From an uncultured Clostridia bacterium (lineage in GTDB: Bacteria; Bacillota; Clostridia; Oscillospirales; Ruminococcaceae): a stretch of DNA of 8,246 nt. The position numbers were made by a program, and so were the translations under genes. Shown here piece by piece: positions 1-5,369 of the stretch; the stretch's first letter is position 1, and each line of letters begins with the position of its first letter. The DNA lies in contig CANQZS010000075.1 in assembly GCA_947628385.1 (NCBI GenBank), positions 1 to 8,246 on the forward strand, written 5' to 3'. The notes under the pieces were generated by a model. It worked only from the letters and a program-made list of their open reading frames with translations, was not told the DNA's origin and did no database searches.

Positions 1-216
1 ACCCGCGCCGAGCATCATCTCGCCGTTTGAATACTTCTCGGCAAGAGCCGCGATAACCTTGTCCGCGCCGGGAACTGTGAACGTAAGCTCGATACCCGTG
101 CAGCCGCCCGCGAGACACGCATCCGAAATCTTGATAGCTTCTTCCGCGCTGTTAGCTCTTACAACGGCAACAAGACCGCAGTCCGTAAGCTGCTTTAAAA
201 CATCTTCCTTTAACAT
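1..216 (-). CDS. eda: KDPG/KHG aldolase, N-terminal part (cut by window edge)
   Basis: This is the 5' part (72 codons) of a bifunctional 4-hydroxy-2-oxoglutarate / 2-dehydro-3-deoxy-phosphogluconate aldolase. The family is cytoplasmic and splits KDPG to pyruvate and glyceraldehyde-3-phosphate, in Entner-Doudoroff or uronate breakdown. The reading frame begins MLKEDVLKQL and contains GLVAVVRANSAEEA, GCTGIELTFTVPGA and GEMMLGAG, which match the family's first beta-alpha units. The Glu of GIELTF aligns with the conserved catalytic-site Glu, and the frame stops at the start of the GAGT(V) strand. The Schiff-base Lys lies outside the window. The ATG at 216-214 is preceded by a clear AAGGAGG. It is the only housekeeping metabolic gene here and is probably the chromosomal flank of the element. 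Confidence 0.9.
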   Translation of the reverse strand, partial: MLKEDVLKQLTDCGLVAVVRANSAEEAIKISDACLAGGCTGIELTFTVPGADKVIAALAEKYSNGEMMLGAG

Positions 217-244
217 TTGTAATTTTCCTCCTTATTATTGATTT

Positions 245-273
245 TTTATATTATAATTTTTTTGACTTGTGAA
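245..273 (-). promoter_or_regulatory. Candidate promoter for the aldolase gene
   Basis: On the minus strand TTCACA (273-268) is followed after 17 bases by TATAAA (250-245). Each hexamer has one mismatch to the sigma-A consensus. It lies about 30 bases upstream of the eda start codon, with AAGGAGG in between. It falls in the short junction between int and eda, so part of it may come from the element end. A second TATAAT occurs at 255-250 but has no matching -35. Confidence 0.45.
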
Positions 274-331
274 CCCGCATAAATACTATGTTTTTTCGTT
301 TGGTATAAGGGTGGCAAATCATACAATAATC

Positions 332-351
332 GTTTTACCCTTGTTTTACCC
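332..351 (-). repeat. Tandem 9-bp direct repeat, candidate integrase arm sites
   Basis: The minus-strand word GGGTAAAAC occurs twice, at 351-343 and 340-332, with an 11-base period (about one helical turn). The first copy includes the TAA stop of int. Tandem short repeats at the int end of Tn916-like and lambda-like elements often serve as arm-type binding sites for the integrase N-terminal domain. That role is inferred from position and spacing. Confidence 0.45.
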
Positions 352-1533
352 TAATTTTATGTTCAGGTCTGTACCAAACATTTCAGTGACAGCATTCATT
401 TTATCTTGCTGTGAAGTATGAGCGTATACACGGCTTATCATGGTATAATTACTATGCCCTAATAAAGTTTTTAATACTTCCATCGGTACGTTATTTCGTA
501 TTGCGTTCGTTGTGAACGTGTGTCTGAAATAGTGAGCCGAAAAATGCGGTATATCCACGTTGTATCTTTGTTTCAGATAACGTAATATACCATTTATTAC
601 ACCGTCATAGTAATCTGCGGTATATATACAATCCTTTTTATAATTATAGAATACAAAATCATCGTTGCTTAATATCGTATTGAATTGTTTCGCTATAAGC
701 AGTAATTTCTTCTTCCATGATTGTAATTCGGACTGTATTTCAGGTAAGATAGGAAGGGTACGAATAGAAGTTTTGGTCTTTGGTTCATTTGAAGTTTTTA
801 CCCAGCCGTTACCATCTTTATATTTTGTTGTTGTCCTGCTAATTGTCACATAAGAGTAATCTTCAGTAAAATCACTCCATTTTAACCCCAATATCTCGCC
901 TATTCTTGCACCTGTTGTTAACAATAGTTGAAATAGCAATAAGTCATCCGGTCTTTTTTCTTTAATTCCTATCATAAACCAAGATATTTCATCATCAGTC
1001 AGTTCCCGTTTTGAAGAATTTTCTTTTCTTCCTTTTATTGGAGGAATACTTGCTACGGGGTTAGATATAATCAAATTTTTTTCGACAGCCTTCTCGAATA
1101 TAGACTTCAAATTTGAACGTACTAATTTGACTGTGCCGGTGGTATAAGCTTCTGCTATTTGGTTAAGCATGTTCTTTATATCCATATCCGATATGTCCTG
1201 TAATTCTTTATATCCTAAATACGGCTGAATAGAATGAGTATACCGTTCTCGTAATATACGTAGACTTTGTGGTCTGATTACGCCTTCCTTATACAGCTTG
1301 ATATAGCTCTCGAACCACATATCAAGCGTTATATCATTATGCCCGACGAAATTGCCATTATCTTTTTCTATTGTTTTCTGTGTCAGTTGCTTTCGCACTT
1401 CCTCTTTTGTCTTTCCATAGATGCTGCATTGTTTCTTTGTTGTAGTGTCGTAATATCGACCTTCCCAGTATACACTCCCTTTCTTTGTCGTTCGTTTTCG
1501 GATTGTTCCTTCTCCATTGGCTCGTTTTGCCAT
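346..1533 (-). CDS. int: Tyrosine recombinase (site-specific integrase, Tn916/phage type)
   Basis: This 395-aa protein should catalyse integration and, with the neighbouring Xis-like protein, excision of the element. Residues about 1-55 (GEGTIRKRTTKKGS, then an aromatic-rich WEGRYYD strand) look like the AP2-like arm-binding domain. Residues about 65-160 fit the SAM-like core-binding domain. Residues about 175-380 form the catalytic domain. The catalytic set appears complete: R210 (TTGARIGEILGLKW), K254 (PKTKTSIRTLP), H334 and R337 (HYFRHTF), H360 (LLGHSN) and nucleophile Y370 (SRVYAHTS). Length is normal for the Tn916 Int family. The ATG at 1533-1531 follows TAGGAGGAGG at good spacing. It has its own promoter at 1595-1623 and is the last element gene before the junction. 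No strong terminator is seen between it and eda. Confidence 0.95.
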   Translation of the reverse strand: MAKRANGEGTIRKRTTKKGSVYWEGRYYDTTTKKQCSIYGKTKEEVRKQLTQKTIEKDNGNFVGHNDITLDMWFESYIKLYKEGVIRPQSLRILRERYTHSIQPYLGYKELQDISDMDIKNMLNQIAEAYTTGTVKLVRSNLKSIFEKAVEKNLIISNPVASIPPIKGRKENSSKRELTDDEISWFMIGIKEKRPDDLLLFQLLLTTGARIGEILGLKWSDFTEDYSYVTISRTTTKYKDGNGWVKTSNEPKTKTSIRTLPILPEIQSELQSWKKKLLLIAKQFNTILSNDDFVFYNYKKDCIYTADYYDGVINGILRYLKQRYNVDIPHFSAHYFRHTFTTNAIRNNVPMEVLKTLLGHSNYTMISRVYAHTSQQDKMNAVTEMFGTDLNIKLG

Positions 1534-1563
1534 TTTAATTCCTCCTCCTAATTAAAAAGCAAA

Positions 1564-1592
1564 ACCCGCCATTACTGATTTTTTTTGCGGGT
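1564..1592 (-). terminator. Terminator-like hairpin between xis and int, overlapping the int start site
   Basis: On the minus strand ACCCGC (1592-1587) and GCGGGT (1569-1564) form a stem with a 17-base A-rich loop. The downstream arm runs into TTTGCTTTTT. It lies between the xis stop and the int ribosome site, so it should end transcripts arriving from the xis unit. The predicted int start point falls inside the upstream arm (near 1588), so int-initiated RNA would lack most of that arm. Confidence 0.6.
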
Positions 1593-1594
1593 AC

Positions 1595-1623
1595 ATTATA
1601 CCACAAAAATTTCTATTAGTCAA
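1595..1623 (-). promoter_or_regulatory. Strong sigma-A promoter for int
   Basis: TTGACT (1623-1618), a 17-base spacer and TATAAT (1600-1595) on the minus strand give one of the best promoter matches in the window. The predicted start is near 1588, about 55 bases upstream of the int ATG. The leader contains TAGGAGGAGG directly before the gene. Confidence 0.75.
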
Positions 1624-1663
1624 TAACAACGGGATTTCTTTTTAATTTTAATATACATTCTCT

Positions 1664-1855
1664 TTATTCCCGCCGTCTGGCTAAGTATTTATCCAGTGAT
1701 GGTTTATGTATTCTCACGCATCGTCCTATACGCTGCACACCGTCAAAGTTCTTGCTATTGATAAGCCTGTCTACACTGCGCTCGCTTATCTTCAGGTACG
1801 CTGCCGCTTCCTTGCGCGTTATATACTCATCACCGGCTGTTTCTATGTCTGTCAT
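1664..1855 (-). CDS. xis: Excisionase-like HTH DNA-binding protein
   Basis: This 63-aa protein matches the excisionase / MerR-like HTH_17 family. Residues about 11-56 give the typical order: YITRKEAAAYLKISERSV (helix-turn-helix), then RIGRCVRIHK (wing strand), then SLDKYL (closing helix). It has a basic C-terminus (ARRRE). Such proteins bend DNA at the element end and direct Int towards excision. The ATG at 1855 is preceded by AAGGAG, which lies inside the last codons and stop of the upstream gene. That gene ends at 1861, so translation is probably coupled. It belongs to the unit beginning near 3837 and is separated from int by a hairpin and the int promoter. The family call is good. The excision role rests on its place beside int, since some related proteins are only regulators. 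Confidence 0.8.
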   Translation of the reverse strand: MTDIETAGDEYITRKEAAAYLKISERSVDRLINSKNFDGVQRIGRCVRIHKPSLDKYLARRRE

Positions 1856-1860
1856 AACCC

Positions 1861-3171
1861 TTACTCCTTTTGTTCAAAAGCGCCGAAATGTAACCGCTGT
1901 CCCAGATAGAACAGGAACGCGAACCGCCAATCGTCGATTCTTACCCGCTTTAGGCTGTTCTTCCGTGATTGGTAATAGAGTCCGTTCTTCAGATTTACTG
2001 TGTCATACATGACATTGTACATCTCGTACAAGTCTGACATATACACAGTAGGCACGTTTTTGAGGTTTCGGCGTATTTCCTCTATTGTTCCTGACATATT
2101 GCTCTTGCCATAGGTAATAACAAGGTTCAGTTCCGGGTAGTATACCGCGTCACCTATATCCTTGCCGGAATAGAACCGCCTGCCCTTCTTTTCTGCTGTT
2201 TTGGTAGCTGTCGGCAAGGCGATTATGTCTACATTGTCTTTTTCTTTTATACGTCGGGTAATCGTTGTCGGACCGTCAGGCAGTACGCTTAACCTGTATG
2301 AAAAGTCATACACGCCCACACGGTTATCCGTGTGCCCATCTTCAAAGACATTTCGGATATATTTATAGTTCTCGACCAAATCAGTCAGGATAGCCTTTAT
2401 AGCTGACACATAAAATTCACGGTTCAGTCTTTTCGAGAGTTTAGACTCATTAAGATGATAATTTACCGCCGCATTGAAGCAGTCCGCGTTATATTCCTTA
2501 TCCGTAATAAGCCAAAAGATACAGTTTTGGCTCATTTCCTTATACATATTTTCCGGTGTCTGGTACAGTATATCGCCGTATCTTGCCTTTGTCATAAAGC
2601 TTAACGGGACTTTTCTGTATAGCCTTTTCATTTCCTGTTCGTCAATTTCAATACCATGTTTTGCAAACGCCTGTTCCATTATACGCAGCACGTTTAACCG
2701 ACTGCCGCCCGAAAAAAAGTTATCTTCTCCGACAATATCCAACAAAAACATTATCGCTTTTACCCAATCCCCTGCATCACAAGCATCGTGAAAGAGCCGT
2801 AAATAATAGATATTGGTACAGTGATTGACGTTGACAATCTTTGTTATGTACCGTACCGGCTTTAACAGCATATATACAATCATAAGCCGTTTTTTTGCGG
2901 TCTCGCTGTCTGTTATGCCTTTGTTAAGACCGCATATACGCGCAATTATTGAAATCGCCGGCAGAAATGCCTCACGATGAAATTCGTAATTGGTTAGACG
3001 ATATAACAATGTCTTTCTGTCATTTTCAATCCAATTATGCCAGTATTGGAGACAATCATACCTGTCGTCTCGGATATGCTCATGCTCAAATATATTTATA
3101 AGCTCCTCATTCTCCTGCTTGCTCAATCCCTGTATATACAGATTTTCAGGATATTTTGTATTTTTCTTCAT
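1861..3171 (-). CDS. Unrecognised 436-aa protein of the excisionase operon
   Basis: I do not recognise a family. The protein is soluble-looking, with no signal peptide or membrane segment, and appears mostly alpha-helical in residues 1-260, with many aromatic, Tyr and basic residues (for example WHNWIENDRKTLLYRL). A more beta-like stretch follows at about residues 290-350 (VYDFSYRLSVLPDGPTT, then ELNLVITYGKS). The C-terminus is basic and aromatic (SLKRVRIDDWRFAFLFYLGQ). No Walker A, HUH or Rolling-circle Tyr motif, zinc cluster or clear HTH is visible. The ATG at 3171 lies 26 bases inside the upstream gene, with an AGAGGA-type ribosome site. The stop is 5 bases before xis. Such a place is often held by replication or regulatory genes of ICEs, but nothing in the sequence supports a replication role. 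Confidence 0.85.
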   Translation of the reverse strand: MKKNTKYPENLYIQGLSKQENEELINIFEHEHIRDDRYDCLQYWHNWIENDRKTLLYRLTNYEFHREAFLPAISIIARICGLNKGITDSETAKKRLMIVYMLLKPVRYITKIVNVNHCTNIYYLRLFHDACDAGDWVKAIMFLLDIVGEDNFFSGGSRLNVLRIMEQAFAKHGIEIDEQEMKRLYRKVPLSFMTKARYGDILYQTPENMYKEMSQNCIFWLITDKEYNADCFNAAVNYHLNESKLSKRLNREFYVSAIKAILTDLVENYKYIRNVFEDGHTDNRVGVYDFSYRLSVLPDGPTTITRRIKEKDNVDIIALPTATKTAEKKGRRFYSGKDIGDAVYYPELNLVITYGKSNMSGTIEEIRRNLKNVPTVYMSDLYEMYNVMYDTVNLKNGLYYQSRKNSLKRVRIDDWRFAFLFYLGQRLHFGAFEQKE

Positions 3172-3484
3172 TTTTCGGTCGTCCTCTCTTTCCTTTTCCC
3201 GCTTGTTTCTTTGTTTTTTTCTGCCCGTCTTCCTGACGCAGCTTATTTAACACAACCGAACCGGGCAAGTCTGTCAGAACCTCAAACCACTTACCCAAGA
3301 AGAACCGCTCGCACTCTTTTACTACGCCTATTCTTCCGCTCCGTGATGCACGGCGGTAATCTTTAACCGCCTGTAAGATTACGGCGCACGCTAACCGTTC
3401 GTAGTTGTCCATTGTCTCAACAGCTGCGGCATCGTCAATATTGAACATAGACGGCGGTTGCGCCCGTGTATATGCTATAGCCAT
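3146..3484 (-). CDS. Small paralogous protein with C-terminal AT-hook-like tail
   Basis: This 112-aa protein shares a core of about 60 residues with the gene just upstream (3529-3837). Shared features are YERL, an IL-AVKDY stretch, a Cys followed by FF, KWF, and a PG motif. The core here is about residues 27-88 (NYERLACAVILQAVKDYRRA, then CERFFLGKWFEVLTDLPG). The last 25 residues are very basic and contain KRGRPK, close to the AT-hook consensus that binds the minor groove of AT-rich DNA. The ATG at 3484 follows GGGGAG. The 3' end overlaps the next gene by 26 bases, so the tail is encoded in a dual-frame stretch. I have seen this core only as uncharacterised small proteins of Firmicutes mobile elements and phages. 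A DNA-binding or accessory regulatory role is inferred from the tail. Confidence 0.8.
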   Translation of the reverse strand: MAIAYTRAQPPSMFNIDDAAAVETMDNYERLACAVILQAVKDYRRASRSGRIGVVKECERFFLGKWFEVLTDLPGSVVLNKLRQEDGQKKTKKQAGKGKRGRPKNEEKYKIS

Positions 3485-3528
3485 AACTCTCCCCTTTTAT
3501 CCTTTTACATAGCTCATATAACCTATTT

Positions 3529-3837
3529 TTATAAACACGCCTGCTTGCGAGAGCGCAGCCTCGGTATATCAATCGTGTTTATGGGTGCTTCTTTTTCCGT
3601 CTCATCCTGTAACAGGTCGAGGAAGTTGTCGCCGGGTATATTACTCAGTAACCTAAACCATTTGCTTTTGAAGAACTGTATGCAGTCTCTTTTAAGTCGG
3701 AAGTCATTGTTCTTTATCGCCATATGGTAGTCTTTAACTGCTCTCAGAATAATTCCGAACGACAACCTTTCATACTCGTTCCTTGCCTGTGCGTAAACCG
3801 CACTTTCCATAGCTTCATAACTCTTTGTGTTTGCCAT
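3529..3837 (-). CDS. Small paralogous mobile-element protein, first gene of its unit
   Basis: This 102-aa cytoplasmic-looking protein of unknown function is a diverged duplicate of the next gene. Its core at about residues 20-80 reads YERLSFGIILRAVKDY, then CIQFFKSKWFRLLSNIPGD. It lacks the AT-hook tail and ends in a short basic segment (RLRSRKQACL). I chose the ATG at 3837 (MANTKSYEAM) because AAAGGGAG sits at proper spacing before it. The frame stays open upstream to a TTG at 3909, but that adds an unlikely extension. It is separated from the next gene by 44 bases and from the upstream secreted-protein operon by a 223-base AT-rich control region, so it is the likely first gene of the unit that runs to xis. 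Confidence 0.8.
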   Translation of the reverse strand: MANTKSYEAMESAVYAQARNEYERLSFGIILRAVKDYHMAIKNNDFRLKRDCIQFFKSKWFRLLSNIPGDNFLDLLQDETEKEAPINTIDIPRLRSRKQACL

Positions 3838-3900
3838 TTCAATTACTCCCTTTCTTTTTTTGACATATGTGTTTATGGGTATATAGGAAAAACATCTTTG

Positions 3901-3962
3901 CCCTTCCAAATATAAAGATGAAAAAAATGCTTCTTTTTTTGAAAAAATATATACAAAATTTC
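3901..3962 (-). repeat. Conserved AT-rich leader, copy 1 (matches copy at 6724-6790)
   Basis: On the minus strand this stretch runs from AAATTTTGT through a -10-like TATATT, TTTTTTCAAAAAAA, a TTTTTTTCATC block and a TATATTT to GGAAGGG. The same order with small indels occurs at 6724-6790 ahead of the dockerin operon. The two downstream genes are unrelated, so the conservation is likely regulatory (promoter plus operator or leader) or a dispersed element repeat. Confidence 0.6.
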
Positions 3963-3984
3963 AATACCTTTTTTGTATATATTT
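3945..3984. repeat. 14-bp perfect inverted repeat over the -10 region
   Basis: The plus strand has AAATATATACAAAA at 3945-3958 and its exact reverse complement at 3971-3984, separated by 12 bases. On the minus strand it is followed by a run of T. It could be a second, AT-only terminator for the dockerin operon or an operator. The likely -10 of the small-protein unit, TATATT at 3951-3946, lies inside one arm. Confidence 0.65.
3946..3951 (-). promoter_or_regulatory. Candidate -10 of the small-protein/xis unit
   Basis: TATATT on the minus strand aligns exactly with TATAAT of the related leader at 6774-6779. No convincing -35 is found at 16-18 bases, so the promoter may be weak or activator-dependent. 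The resulting leader would be about 100 bases. Confidence 0.35.
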
Positions 3985-4003
3985 ACCTGCCGCATAAACA
4001 CAA

Positions 4004-4038
4004 GAACCGTTGCAAGCCGGTCTTGACCGCAACGGTTC
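4004..4038 (-). terminator. Hairpin downstream of the dockerin operon
   Basis: The arms GAACCGTTGC (4038-4029 on minus) and GCAACGGTTC (4013-4004) pair perfectly. An inner GGTC/GACC stem extends the structure, leaving a five-base bulge on one side. It begins about 22 bases after the stop codon at 4061. The following bases (TTGTGTTTAT) are only partly T-rich, so it may be a weak intrinsic terminator or a stabilising 3' hairpin. Confidence 0.6.
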
Positions 4039-4060
4039 ATATATGTCATGATAAAAGGGT

Positions 4061-5320
4061 TTAATACTGCTTATCGTAGTTTTGGAGAAGCAGGTCATAG
4101 TCGGAGAAAGAGACAGTGCCGTCACCGTTCAAGTCATTTTTATTAAACTCAACCCCGAACAGTTCTTTTGGTTTCTGCAGATTGAAGAACCTCATAAACT
4201 CTGCCCTGTCCGAAAAAGTTACCAAGCCGTCGTCGTTTATATCCCCGGCAATTAACTCTATCGCTTGCTTTTCCTTACCTTCGCCTTTTGCGGCGGTATT
4301 AAAGTTCAGTTCATTTTCCGTCTCAGGCGCGGTGAAGCTTACGTCTATGTAGTCGATATGTGAGAGTTTGGATAGGCGTATGGTATATTCCTTACCCCTA
4401 TCGAGAGGGATTGAAAACGCCCATTCGGTATATCCCAACATTGTATGCGAGGTAATGCCGTATAACATATTGCCTTCTTCGTCTGCGTCCGTGGATTTCA
4501 CGGTCTTAACCAAAGCCTCGCTGCCGTCCTGTTCACTGTATATATCCATAATGAACGGCTGATTGGGGTTCCAACCCGCCACAACGCCTGTTAGGTTAAA
4601 CTGTTCTGTCGGTTCTTCGGGTTCCGGTGGCGGTGTCGGTTTTGCGGGGATATGCTCTGTATCGATCGATACTTGCACATTTAACGGTGTATCGTCGAAA
4701 TATTCGAGCTTATCACTGTTTACATACACATAATGCGCGTCCGACTCTACCCGTAACAGGTTTGACAATTCTTCCCCACTGAGTTTTAAGAACGTCTCGG
4801 TATCGGTGACCTTAAAGCTCATTGTGACGACCTGTATATTGCTGTCCGGTATATTCAGTGCTGTTAGCTTCTTGTATTCCGGCGCAAACGCGTCTACCTT
4901 TGTAATATACCCCAGTTTAGTCAGGTTCGGATTGGGTACAAGATTGACCTCTACCAAATTTGACAGTATTTGTGACAATTTAAGCTCAAACACATGGTCT
5001 GCTTTTGACTTTTCAAGAACCGCTTCAAACGGTGCCGTATTCTCTGACATCATGAGTGCCGCTTCACGGGTAGGGGTATTGGTAGCAAACTCCGAAGGTG
5101 TCAAATACCTATTATCATATTTCAGTTCAAAGTCCACACCCGTAGCCTGTATATCCGACAGGGAGACATCCGCAAACGCCTGTAAGCTGCCGTCATCGGC
5201 GTACTGAAGCCGTAAGCCTTGAACCGAAACCATGCCTGTCTCGTCTGCGTATACACTGATACTCAATATATTAAACAGCAGAGCTGCAAGCATACCAATT
5301 GTAATGATTGTACGTTTCAT
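4061..5320 (-). CDS. Secreted dockerin-domain protein (second gene of tandem pair)
   Basis: This 419-aa exported protein has no visible catalytic domain. Residues 1-25 are a signal peptide (MKR, hydrophobic core, cleavage after VYA). Residues about 30-220 are beta-rich and resemble a cohesin or related carbohydrate-binding sandwich (FADVSLSDIQATGVDFELKY, later VVTMSFKV). A Pro-rich linker at about 224-239 (PAKPTPPPEPEEP) leads to a small CnaB/carboxypeptidase-regulatory-like domain at 241-330 with WNPNQPF and IRLSKLSHIDYI. Residues 359-419 form a dockerin with two intact calcium loops (D360-D371, DINDDGLVTFSD; D396-D407, DLNGDGTVSFSD). The ATG at 5320 follows AAAGGCAGG, and the open upstream extension is not needed because the signal peptide begins here. 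It lies 49 bases after its paralogue, in one operon. The dockerin predicts binding to a cohesin on a scaffold or cell-surface protein. The ligand of the N-terminal region is unknown. Confidence 0.9.
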   Translation of the reverse strand: MKRTIITIGMLAALLFNILSISVYADETGMVSVQGLRLQYADDGSLQAFADVSLSDIQATGVDFELKYDNRYLTPSEFATNTPTREAALMMSENTAPFEAVLEKSKADHVFELKLSQILSNLVEVNLVPNPNLTKLGYITKVDAFAPEYKKLTALNIPDSNIQVVTMSFKVTDTETFLKLSGEELSNLLRVESDAHYVYVNSDKLEYFDDTPLNVQVSIDTEHIPAKPTPPPEPEEPTEQFNLTGVVAGWNPNQPFIMDIYSEQDGSEALVKTVKSTDADEEGNMLYGITSHTMLGYTEWAFSIPLDRGKEYTIRLSKLSHIDYIDVSFTAPETENELNFNTAAKGEGKEKQAIELIAGDINDDGLVTFSDRAEFMRFFNLQKPKELFGVEFNKNDLNGDGTVSFSDYDLLLQNYDKQY

Positions 5321-5369
5321 GATACATTTACCTGCCTTTCTGTTCACCTTACCGTTTTTACTGTACACA

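Noticed and set aside
332..351. CRISPR-like reading of the tandem GGGTAAAAC repeat
   Set aside because: There are only two 9-bp copies with an 11-base period and no spacers; integrase arm sites are the simpler explanation.
1861..3171. Replication initiator identity for the 436-aa protein based on its place before xis
   Set aside because: No rolling-circle, HUH, RepA-type or primase motif can be seen, so position alone is insufficient.
3839..3895. Possible 18-codon leader peptide (MFFLYTHKHICQKKKGSN) with a GGAAGGG site, ending one base before the ATG at 3837
   Set aside because: Attractive as a translational-coupling leader, but it is short, lies in low-complexity AT-rich DNA, and the parallel leader at 6724-6790 has no ATG in the same place. 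There is not enough support to call it a gene.
3838..3909. In-frame upstream extension of the 102-aa protein to a TTG at 3909
   Set aside because: The ATG at 3837 has a well-placed AAAGGGAG and the extension is absent from the paralogue.
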